Below are positions 5,494 through 11,174 of a DNA stretch of 11,174 bases, one piece after another (positions within the stretch are counted from its first letter, which is position 1; each line of letters begins with the position of its first letter). Origin of the DNA: an uncultured Oscillospiraceae bacterium (GTDB lineage Bacteria > Bacillota > Clostridia > Oscillospirales > Oscillospiraceae); the NCBI GenBank assembly GCA_934565415.1, contig CAKTHQ010000053.1, forward strand, positions 1 to 11,174, written 5' to 3'. The translations under genes and the position numbers were made by a program. A model generated the notes under the pieces. The model did no database searches, had not been told where the DNA came from, and was given only the letters and a program-made list of their open reading frames with translations.

Positions 5494-7716
5494 TTACAGG
5501 TGCAGCACCCGATCTTTGATTTCCTGGGTACGGCCCTGGTTCCAGAACTGGGTACCGATATAGCCGCAGGTACGGCGGGCCACGTTCATCTTATTCTGGT
5601 CCCGGTTGCCGCACTGGGGGCAAACCCAAACCAGCTTGTGGTCGTCTTCCTTGATTTCAATCTCCCCATCATAGCCGCAGACCTGGCAATAGTCGGACTT
5701 GGTATTCAGCTCGGCATACATGATATTGTCATAGATAAACTGCATCACTTCCAGCACGGCGTCGATATTGTTCTGCATATTGGGCACTTCCACATAGCTG
5801 ATGGCCCCGCCGGGGGACAGCTGCTGGAACTCCGCCTCAAAGCGCAGCTTGGTAAAGGCATCAATAGGCTCAGACACATGAACATGGTAGGAATTGGTGA
5901 TGTAGCTCTTATCCGTTATACCGGGCACAATACCGAAGCGCTTCTGCAGACACTTGGCGAACTTATAAGTAGTAGACTCCAGAGGCGTACCGTACAGGGA
6001 GTAATCGATGTCCTCCGCCTTCTTCCACTGGGCACACTTGTCGTTCATTTTCTGCATGACGGACAGGGCAAAGGGCTTGGCCTCCGGGTCCGTATGGGAC
6101 TTTCCGGTCATGTACTTGACGCACTCATAAAGGCCGGCATAGCCCAGGGAAATGGTGGAGTAACCGCCGTACAACAGCTTATCAATGGGCTCCCCCTTCT
6201 GGAGTCTGGCCAGAGCGCCGTACTGCCACAGGATGGGGGCCGCATCAGACAGGGTGCCCTTCAGCCGCTCATGGCGGCACCGCAGAGCCTTGTGGCACAG
6301 CTCCAGCCGCTCCTCGAAGATGTCCCAGAACTTGTCCACATCTCTGCCGGAGGACAGCGCCACATCCACCAGATTAATGGTAACCACGCCCTGGTTGAAC
6401 CGTCCATAATACTTGGGCTTTCCGGGCTCGTAGTTCTTTGCACCGGCCACATTGTCCCAGCCGTTGCCGGACCGGTCCGGGGTCAGGAAGCTGCGGCAGC
6501 CCATGCAGGTATACACATCGCCGTTGCCCGGGGTTTCACCCTTGGACAGCTTGTACTCCCGCATTTTCTTTTCGCTGATATAATCCGGCACCATCCGCTT
6601 TGCCGTACATTCTGCGGCCAGCCGGGTCAGATACCAATAGGGGGTTCCCTCCCGGATGTTATCCTCCTCCAGCACATAGATAAGCTTGGGGAAGGCCGGA
6701 GTAATCCATACGCCCTTTTCGTTCTTTACGCCCTCGTAGCGCTGGCGCAGGGTCTCCTCGATAATCATGGCCAGGTCCTTCTTCTCCTGCTCGTTCCGGG
6801 CCTCATTCAGGTACATGAATACAGTGATAAAGGGAGCCTGCCCGTTGGTGGTCATCAGGGTCACCACCTGGTACTGGATGGTCTGTACGCCCCGGCAGAC
6901 CTCATCCCGCAGCCGGTCCTCCACTACCTTGCAGATGGCTTCCTCGCTGGGACTGACGCCGAAGACTTTCATTTCCCGCTCTACATTCCGGCGGATCTTT
7001 TCCCGGCTGATCTGGACAAAGGGAGCCAGATGGGTCAGAGAAATAGACTGGCCGCCGTACTGGTTGGAGGCCACCTGTGCAATGATCTGGGTGGCAATGT
7101 TGCAGGCAGTGGAGAAGGAATGGGGCTTCTCAATCAGGGTACCGGAAATCACGGTGCCGTTCTGCAGCATATCGTCCAAATTGATCAGATCGCAGTTGTG
7201 CATATGCTGGGCATAGTAGTCAGAATCGTGGAAATGGATAATACCCGCTTCGTGGGCCGCCACAATGTCCCTGGGCAACAGAATACGGCTGGTAATGTCC
7301 TTGGAAACTTCGCCCGCCATGTAGTCCCGCTGGACGGCATTGATGGTGGGGTTCTTGTTGGCGTTCTCCTGCTTGACTTCCTCATTGTTGCACTCGATGA
7401 GGCTCAGGATCCGGTCGTCGGTGGTGTTGGACTGGCGCAGCAGGTTCCGGGTATACCGGTAGGTGATATACTCCTTGGCTACTTCAAAGGCGCCATGGGC
7501 CATAATGGCCTTTTCCACCAGGTCCTGAATTTCCTCAACGGAAGGGCTGCGGCCCAGCTCCTCGCAGGCCACGCTGACGCTTTCGGCGATGCGATCGATC
7601 TGGATGGGTGTCAGACGAACCTTTTCATCTACAGCCACATTGGCCTTGGAAATGGCCATGTTGATCTTCGTAATATCAAATACGACTTCTGTACCGTTGC
7701 GCTTAATAATTTTCAT
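5494..7716 (-). CDS. nrdD: Anaerobic (class III) ribonucleoside-triphosphate reductase
   Basis: This glycyl-radical enzyme reduces NTPs to dNTPs without oxygen. The 740 residues begin with an allosteric ATP-cone (about 2-93: KRNGTEVVFDITKINMAISKAN). The 10-stranded barrel carries HNCDLINLDDM (Cys174) and CMGCRSFL (Cys404/Cys407), regions that hold the catalytic cysteines in the family. The C-terminal zinc site is C677-x2-C680 and C699-x2-C702. The radical loop RRTCGYIG has Gly718 as the predicted radical site. The start is the ATG at 7714-7716 with AAAAGGAGG 9 bases upstream; a TTG seven codons earlier overlaps that site and is rejected. The activase gene nrdG, often adjacent, is not in the window, and a terminator follows directly. 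The promoter carries two NrdR-box-like sites. Confidence 0.98.
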   Translation of the reverse strand: MKIIKRNGTEVVFDITKINMAISKANVAVDEKVRLTPIQIDRIAESVSVACEELGRSPSVEEIQDLVEKAIMAHGAFEVAKEYITYRYTRNLLRQSNTTDDRILSLIECNNEEVKQENANKNPTINAVQRDYMAGEVSKDITSRILLPRDIVAAHEAGIIHFHDSDYYAQHMHNCDLINLDDMLQNGTVISGTLIEKPHSFSTACNIATQIIAQVASNQYGGQSISLTHLAPFVQISREKIRRNVEREMKVFGVSPSEEAICKVVEDRLRDEVCRGVQTIQYQVVTLMTTNGQAPFITVFMYLNEARNEQEKKDLAMIIEETLRQRYEGVKNEKGVWITPAFPKLIYVLEEDNIREGTPYWYLTRLAAECTAKRMVPDYISEKKMREYKLSKGETPGNGDVYTCMGCRSFLTPDRSGNGWDNVAGAKNYEPGKPKYYGRFNQGVVTINLVDVALSSGRDVDKFWDIFEERLELCHKALRCRHERLKGTLSDAAPILWQYGALARLQKGEPIDKLLYGGYSTISLGYAGLYECVKYMTGKSHTDPEAKPFALSVMQKMNDKCAQWKKAEDIDYSLYGTPLESTTYKFAKCLQKRFGIVPGITDKSYITNSYHVHVSEPIDAFTKLRFEAEFQQLSPGGAISYVEVPNMQNNIDAVLEVMQFIYDNIMYAELNTKSDYCQVCGYDGEIEIKEDDHKLVWVCPQCGNRDQNKMNVARRTCGYIGTQFWNQGRTQEIKDRVLHL

Positions 7717-7725
7717 AGTACACAG

Positions 7726-7734
7726 CCTCCTTTT
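7726..7734 (-). promoter_or_regulatory. Ribosome binding site fixing the nrdD start
   Basis: AAAAGGAGG on minus lies 9 bases before the ATG at 7716. It excludes the in-frame TTG at 7737 as a start, because the site would fall inside the extension. Confidence 0.8.
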
Positions 7735-7760
7735 CAAAGTCTCTTGCTCATTGCCGCCTT

Positions 7761-7788
7761 ATTATACTACATCTTGTGGTTTTGTCAA
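7761..7788 (-). promoter_or_regulatory. Sigma-A promoter of nrdD
   Basis: On minus, a perfect TTGACA (7783-7788), 16 bases, then a perfect TATAAT (7761-7766). It is overlapped by the proximal NrdR-like box. Confidence 0.9.
7764..7779. promoter_or_regulatory. NrdR-like box 1 (promoter-proximal)
   Basis: The core CTACATCTTG matches the known NrdR box pattern CwAtATaTwG at its invariant positions, with c for the t and a positions. It lies between the -10 and -35 of nrdD, where binding would block RNA polymerase. NrdR is the ATP-cone repressor of ribonucleotide reductase genes; its gene is not in this window. Confidence 0.75.
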
Positions 7789-7795
7789 GATGTGA

Positions 7796-7811
7796 CCACA
7801 AGATGTAGTGG
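7796..7811. promoter_or_regulatory. NrdR-like box 2 (promoter-distal)
   Basis: CCACAAGATGTAGTGG has palindromic outer arms (CCAC/GTGG) and the core CAAGATGTAG. It is the exact reverse complement of box 1 over 15 bases (7766-7780 against 7795-7809). The centres are 32 bp apart, about three helical turns, the spacing typical of paired NrdR boxes. Confidence 0.75.
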
Positions 7812-7913
7812 TCGTCCTTTTGGAGCAAAAAAGTTACAGAACATCAACCGGCCCATGGACGGCGATTCCCCGGTACAAAGTTGGTTTTTCCCTGGGCCAA
7901 ACAAAATATGGCA

Positions 7914-7942
7914 TTGTAAAACCAAAGAGAATATAGTACAAT
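7914..7942 (+). promoter_or_regulatory. Sigma-A promoter of galM
   Basis: TTGTAA (7914-7919), 17 bases, then TACAAT (7937-7942). The leader to the ATG is about 55 bases. A 6-bp inverted repeat, ACCAAA (7921-7926) and TTTGGT (7945-7950), brackets the -10 and might be an operator; this is weak. Confidence 0.65.
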
Positions 7943-8005
7943 GGTTTGGTACGGTCTTAACATAATTTCCCCTGTTCCGCACAGAAAATTGAAAGGAGCA
8001 TTTTC

Positions 8006-9025
8006 ATGGAGGAAAATTTCAGCAATCTGCACATAGATGAGGGCGCCACCCTGTATACCATCACCGGCGGCGGGCTGACCGCCCAAATTATGGACCAGGG
8101 AGCTACTCTGGTCCGGCTGTGGGTACCGGACCGGGAGGGCCACAAGGACGACGTGGTTCTGGGCTACGACACCGCAAAGGAATACAAAAACGGCGGCAGC
8201 TTTCTGGGCGCTACCGTAGGCCGCAGCGCCAACCGAATCGCAGGCGCATCCTTCTCCCTGAACGGCAAAACCTATGCCATGACTGCCAACGAGGGGCGCA
8301 ACAACCTCCATTCCGGTCCGGACTGCTACCACCTGCGGCTGTGGGCAGTCCAGGAGCAGACGGAAAACGCCATCACCTTTACCCTCCTGAGCCCGGACGG
8401 GGACCAGGGGATGCCGGGTACCGCCCAAATTGCCGTCACCTACCGTCTGGACGGAGACAGCGGCCTGCACATTATCTACGACGGCCTGTGCGACCAGGAT
8501 ACCATTTTCAATATGACGAACCACAGCTACTTTAATCTGGCCGGCCACCAGCGTCCGGAGAAAGCCATCTCCCAGGTTCTCTCCCTCCCTGCCCGGCACT
8601 TCTGCCCGGACAATGCCGAAAGCATCCCCACCGGCGTCAAGCAGCCGGTAGAGGGTACCCCCATGGACTTTAGAGCCCCCAAGCCCATCTGCCGGGACAT
8701 CGACGCAGACTTCGAGCCCCTGCACCTGCAGGGTGGGTACGACCACAATTTTGAAGTCTTCTGCAACCCCTGTGCCACCCTGACGGATGTGGACTCCGGC
8801 CGCAGTATGTCCGTCTACACCGACTGCCCGGGCATCCAGTTCTACTCCGGCAATTTCCTGAAGGAAAATGGCAAAGAAGGCATTGTCTACGGCAAGCACG
8901 CCGGCATCGCCCTGGAGACCCAGTTCTACCCCGACAGCATCCATCATGCCGACTGGGCCCAACCCGTTACCAAAGCCGGCAAGCGCTACCACTCCGAAAC
9001 CTGCTATCAGTTCAGCTGGAAATAA
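8006..9025 (+). CDS. galM: Aldose 1-epimerase (mutarotase)
   Basis: This cytoplasmic enzyme interconverts alpha- and beta-anomers of hexoses such as galactose and glucose, feeding the Leloir pathway. Its 339 residues match the family length. Visible motifs are GATVGRSANRIAGASF (68-83), NNLHSGP (99-105, the usual sugar-binding His), MTNHSYFNLAG (170-180, with His173 as predicted catalytic acid), GYDHNFE (244-250, with Asp246 as substrate ligand), PGIQFYSGNFL (275-285) and IALETQFYPDSIHH (301-314, with Glu304 as predicted catalytic base). AAAGGAG lies 7 bases before the ATG. It is transcribed alone from 7914-7942, and no other galactose gene is in view, so it may serve general sugar metabolism. 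All catalytic residues are intact. Confidence 0.96.
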   Translation: MEENFSNLHIDEGATLYTITGGGLTAQIMDQGATLVRLWVPDREGHKDDVVLGYDTAKEYKNGGSFLGATVGRSANRIAGASFSLNGKTYAMTANEGRNNLHSGPDCYHLRLWAVQEQTENAITFTLLSPDGDQGMPGTAQIAVTYRLDGDSGLHIIYDGLCDQDTIFNMTNHSYFNLAGHQRPEKAISQVLSLPARHFCPDNAESIPTGVKQPVEGTPMDFRAPKPICRDIDADFEPLHLQGGYDHNFEVFCNPCATLTDVDSGRSMSVYTDCPGIQFYSGNFLKENGKEGIVYGKHAGIALETQFYPDSIHHADWAQPVTKAGKRYHSETCYQFSWK

Positions 9026-9070
9026 TCTTTTATTCCCTGGAGCTTCCCGGAAACTTCTTAAAAATGTGAT

Positions 9071-9103
9071 TGTAGGGACCGATGAAGGGCATCGGCCCCT
9101 ACA
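9071..9103. terminator. Palindromic unit after galM, probable terminator
   Basis: TGTAGGGACCGATG (9071-9084) and CATCGGCCCCTACA (9090-9103) pair over 14 bp with one mismatch around a 5-base loop, then TTTGTTTT follows. It can end galM transcription on plus. A sequence like GTAGGGGCCGATG is one I recall as a recurring intergenic palindrome in gut Clostridia, so it may be a repeat copy serving as terminator. Confidence 0.7.
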
Positions 9104-9174
9104 TTTGTTTTCTCTGTCACATTTCCTCCTTTTTGCATACACTGTCCTGTAAGCTAAATTCAGGAGGGAAAACA

Positions 9175-9993
9175 ATGGCTGATCTGTGTCCGGACGCCCT
9201 GCGCTGCAACCCCAACGACCTGCGGCAGGCCATGTCTATCCACACCCGAAAAATTACCGACTCCTGTCGGGATAAAGACTGTATCGAGGATCTCCCCGTC
9301 TACCTGACCGCCGGATCCCAAAGGATCCTGGAGTCCTCTGCCAGCACCCGGGTTCGGTGCGCCGAGCTCATGAGCACCTACATAGAGGTAGAACCCATCG
9401 CCTTTGACAAGGCCCACTACTGCATCGACATCACCTTCTACTACCGCATCCTGGCCGATACCGTCATCGGTGCCAACCGTCCGGCGGCTCTGTGCGGCCT
9501 GGCAGTGTTTACCAAGCGGGTGGTACTCTGCGGCGAAGAAAGCTGCGCCCACATCTACCGCAGCGACCACCGGCACTGTACTCCGGATACCCTGAACCAC
9601 GCCAACCGCCCCACCGCCGTGGTGGAGGCCCTGGACCCCATGGTGCTAAGCAGCCGGGTACGGGAGGCCTGTGACTGCCGGGACAGCTGCCCGGTGCAAT
9701 TGCCGGACTGGGTAAGAGCCGCCTTTGACGAAGACCTTTCTATGCAGGCCGACCGCCGGAAGCTCTATGTGACCCTGGGCCAGTTCTCCATCGTCCGCCT
9801 GGAGCGGGACGCCCAGCTTATCGTCCCCGTTATGGACTACAGTATCCCCACCAAGGAATGCTGCGACTCCCCCGGCTGCGCCGAGGACCCCTGCGAAATG
9901 TTCAGCCGCATTCCCTTCCCCGCCGCCCAGTTTACCCCCAAGGGGTGCGAGTGCAAGCCCAAGGCGCCGGACTGCGGGTGCTGCGGGAAATAA
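9175..9993 (+). CDS. Cysteine-rich conserved-looking protein of unknown function
   Basis: The protein has 272 residues and 22 cysteines (8%), with no signal peptide or membrane segment. The N-terminal half looks like a folded, beta-rich domain: CRDKDCIEDLPVYLTAG (31-47), then STYIEVEPIAFDKAHYCIDITFYYRI (67-92) and LAVFTKRVVLCGEES (109-123). A central patch has CDCRDSC (166-172). A second beta-like stretch is KLYVTLGQFSIVRLERDAQLIVPVMDYSIP (196-225). The last 44 residues hold nine cysteines (CC, C, C, CEC, CGCC). The general pattern reminds me of hypothetical proteins of spore-forming Clostridia, but I assign no function. The ATG at 9175 has AGGAGG 7 bases upstream; a longer in-frame opening at 9082 lies in the galM palindrome and is rejected. 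Metal binding or a disulfide-linked structural role are both possible. Confidence 0.85.
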   Translation: MADLCPDALRCNPNDLRQAMSIHTRKITDSCRDKDCIEDLPVYLTAGSQRILESSASTRVRCAELMSTYIEVEPIAFDKAHYCIDITFYYRILADTVIGANRPAALCGLAVFTKRVVLCGEESCAHIYRSDHRHCTPDTLNHANRPTAVVEALDPMVLSSRVREACDCRDSCPVQLPDWVRAAFDEDLSMQADRRKLYVTLGQFSIVRLERDAQLIVPVMDYSIPTKECCDSPGCAEDPCEMFSRIPFPAAQFTPKGCECKPKAPDCGCCGK

Positions 9994-10076
9994 AGAAACA
10001 GTCTGAGGACTCTACCAATTTCGTAAGGTCACAAAATTCATCCGATGCTTTGCAAAAATGCCTCATAACAGCAAAT

Positions 10077-10106
10077 CCCCCGGAACTCTTCTTCGCGTTC
10101 CGGGGG
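10077..10106. terminator. Hairpin between convergent genes
   Basis: CCCCCGGAAC (10077-10086) and GTTCCGGGGG (10097-10106) form a perfect 10-bp stem with a 10-base loop. It lies between the Cys-rich gene (plus) and the FeoB-associated gene (minus). Neither side has a strong T-run (ATTTGCTG on minus), so it may act as a transcript-end stabiliser as much as a terminator. The rest of 9994-10076 shows nothing recognisable. Confidence 0.6.
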
Positions 10107-10121
10107 ACCCTACTATAAATC

Positions 10122-10262
10122 CTACTGCTTATGACTGCAGCCGGAGCAGCTGGCGCAGTTGCCGCCGCAGGAGTGTTTGCCTTGCTTTTTGTCCTTGACC
10201 ATGGAGTGGATAATAAGGCCGACCACGACCAGAAGGACCAGGGCTACAATAACAGTACCCAT
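10122..10262 (-). CDS. FeoB-associated Cys-rich membrane protein
   Basis: This 46-residue peptide has one membrane helix (TVIVALVLLVVVGLIIHSM, about 3-21). A basic linker follows (KDKKQGKH), then a Cys-rich tail, SCGGNCASCSGCSHKQ, with Cys32, 36, 39 and 42. This layout is that of the small FeoB-associated proteins encoded beside feoB in many Firmicutes, thought to help the Fe2+ channel at the membrane. The tail could bind iron; that is inference. ATG 10260-10262 has AGAAAGGA 7 bases upstream, and the stop is TAG. The gene lies 52 bases after the feoB stop on the same strand, with a hairpin between. Confidence 0.9.
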   Translation of the reverse strand: MGTVIVALVLLVVVGLIIHSMVKDKKQGKHSCGGNCASCSGCSHKQ

Positions 10263-10281
10263 AAAAATTTCCTTTCTAAAA

Positions 10282-10307
10282 TTCCCGGAGGCCTAAGCCT
10301 CCGGGAA
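10282..10307 (-). terminator. Intercistronic hairpin between feoB and its small partner
   Basis: TTCCCGGAGGC (10282-10292) and GCCTCCGGGAA (10297-10307) form a perfect 11-bp stem with a 4-base loop, 7 bases after the feoB stop. On minus it is followed by TTTTAG, only a weak T-run. It may be a partial terminator or an RNA-stability element that sets the ratio of the two products. Confidence 0.65.
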
Positions 10308-10314
10308 AATGTTG

Positions 10315-11174
10315 TTACACGGTCACCTTTGCAGTGAGCTTATTGGACTCCTTGTAGGGGCGGACCAGCATATAGACCATGCAGCACAGGACCGCCAGGG
10401 CGGCAACCAGGCCCAGGATATTTACATTGCCGGTGAACAGATTGCCGAACTGGTTAATCATCAAAGACACGCAGTAGGCAAAGCCGCATTGATAGCCAAT
10501 GGCGAACCAGGTCCACTTGGCGTTGTTCATTTCCCGCTTGATGGCGCCGATGGCCGCGAAGCAGGGGGCGCACAGCAGGTTGAACACCAGGAAGGACAGG
10601 CCGGAAACATGGGTGAAGGTAGCGGCCAGGGTCTCGTACACATTGCCGGAAGCACCGTACAGGATGCCCATGGTGCCGACGATGTTCTCCTTGGCAACCA
10701 GGCCGGTGATGGAGGCAACGGCTGCCTGCCACTCGCCCCAGCCAAGAGGAATGAAGATCCAGGAGATCAGGCTGCCGATCCGGGCCAGGATGCTAAGGTT
10801 CAGCTCATCCTCGGCCAGCATCCGGAAGCCGTCCTCGGTGAAGCCGAAGTAAGAGGTGAACCAAACGACGATGGTGGACAGCAGGATGATGGTACCGGCC
10901 TTCTTAATGAAAGACCAGCCGCGCTCCCAGGTGGAGCGGAGGACATTGCCCAGGGTGGGGATGTGGTAAGGAGGCAGCTCCATAACGAAGGGAGCGGGGT
11001 CACCGGCGAACATCTTGGTCTTCTTCAGGATGATACCGGAGATCACAATGGAGGCCATACCGATGAAGTAGGCGCCGGTGGAAATCCAGGGGCTGCCTCC
11101 GAAGATAGCGCCGGCAATCATAGCGATGAAGGGCACCTTGGCACCGCAGGGGATGAAGGTGGTGGTCATAATGG
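10315..11174 (-). CDS. feoB: Ferrous iron transporter FeoB, C-terminal part
   Basis: FeoB imports Fe2+ across the cytoplasmic membrane, powered by an N-terminal G domain that lies beyond the right edge. The visible 286 or so residues are the membrane pore half. They include the Gate-region motif TFIPCGAKVPFIAMI with its conserved Cys, the hallmark FVMELPPYHIPTLGNVLRSTWERGWSFIKKAGTIIL, and GEWQAAVASITGLVAKENIVGTMGILYG. The final block is LLCAPCFAAIGAIKREMNNAKWTWFAIGYQCGFAYC. About seven hydrophobic segments are evident. The frame stays open to the last base, so the ATG at 11169 is internal and not the start. It heads toward the FeoB-associated gene downstream. The family is unambiguous; promoter and any feoA are out of view. 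Confidence 0.97.
   Translation of the reverse strand, partial: IMTTTFIPCGAKVPFIAMIAGAIFGGSPWISTGAYFIGMASIVISGIILKKTKMFAGDPAPFVMELPPYHIPTLGNVLRSTWERGWSFIKKAGTIILLSTIVVWFTSYFGFTEDGFRMLAEDELNLSILARIGSLISWIFIPLGWGEWQAAVASITGLVAKENIVGTMGILYGASGNVYETLAATFTHVSGLSFLVFNLLCAPCFAAIGAIKREMNNAKWTWFAIGYQCGFAYCVSLMINQFGNLFTGNVNILGLVAALAVLCCMVYMLVRPYKESNKLTAKVTV

Noticed and set aside
7921..7950. ACCAAA/TTTGGT inverted repeat around the galM -10 as an operator
   Set aside because: It has only 6 bp per arm with an 18-base gap, a pattern likely by chance. There is no regulator nearby.
5422..7965. Plus-strand open frame of 847 codons
   Set aside because: It is a complete shadow of nrdD, whose ATP-cone, zinc and glycyl-radical motifs are unmistakable. 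The shadow has no ribosome binding site and runs through the nrdD terminator and promoter.
9116..9143. Sporulation sigma-E/K-type promoter before the Cys-rich gene
   Set aside because: CATACACT fits a -10 loosely, but spacing to any acceptable -35 (GTCAC) is about 15 bases and the match is weak. It is kept only as a hint within the Cys-rich finding.
7844..9175. Minus-strand open frame of 443 codons
   Set aside because: It is antisense to galM, which has intact catalytic motifs and its own promoter. The antisense product resembles no protein family.
1..11174. CRISPR array, tRNA, rRNA, insertion sequence or phage genes
   Set aside because: I saw no regularly spaced direct repeats, no cloverleaf or CCA-ended gene, and no transposase, integrase or phage protein motif on either strand.

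Overview
The window looks like chromosome of an anaerobic, low-to-mid GC Firmicute of the gut Clostridia (Oscillospiraceae-like). This is inferred from gene content and style. There is a class III (oxygen-sensitive) ribonucleotide reductase, a greA-lysS pair, a clostridial-type FeoB with a FeoB-associated Cys-rich tail protein, textbook sigma-A promoters, AAAGGAG-type ribosome binding sites, and GC-rich intergenic palindromes of a kind I recall from gut Oscillospiraceae. No phage, insertion-sequence, CRISPR, tRNA or rRNA feature is visible. No gap between genes exceeds 300 bases.

Layout, left to right. (1) 1-1488, minus strand: promoter, greA, and lysS running off the left edge. (2) 1579-1654: a double GC-rich palindrome. 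(3) 1658-2998, minus: a two-gene operon encoding an ArsR/SdpR-like repressor and an SdpI-like membrane protein, with a strong promoter overlapped by a 12-bp perfect inverted repeat. (4) 3011-4462, minus: a MATE-family efflux transporter with its own terminator. (5) 4611-5361: a small unknown gene on plus faces a CopZ-like heavy-metal-binding protein on minus, with a shared bidirectional terminator between them. (6) 5436-7811, minus: nrdD, with a clear terminator and a promoter carrying two NrdR-box-like palindromes 32 bp apart. (7) 7914-9103, plus: galM (aldose 1-epimerase), ending in another palindromic unit. (8) 9175-9993, plus: a cysteine-rich protein of unknown function. (9) 10077-11174, minus: the C-terminal part of feoB running off the right edge, then a 46-residue FeoB-associated Cys-rich membrane peptide.

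Most genes are short, independent transcription units of housekeeping or stress type. Metal handling recurs: FeoB and its partner, and the CopZ-like protein, whose promoter has an inverted repeat over the -35. The most unusual contents are the sdpRI-like immunity/regulator operon with no toxin gene in view, the 22-cysteine unknown protein, and several well-formed regulatory sites. Several starts were chosen by ribosome binding site rather than by longest open frame: the SdpR-like gene (2924), nrdD (7716), the CopZ-like gene (5308), the small unknown gene (4671) and the Cys-rich gene (9175).
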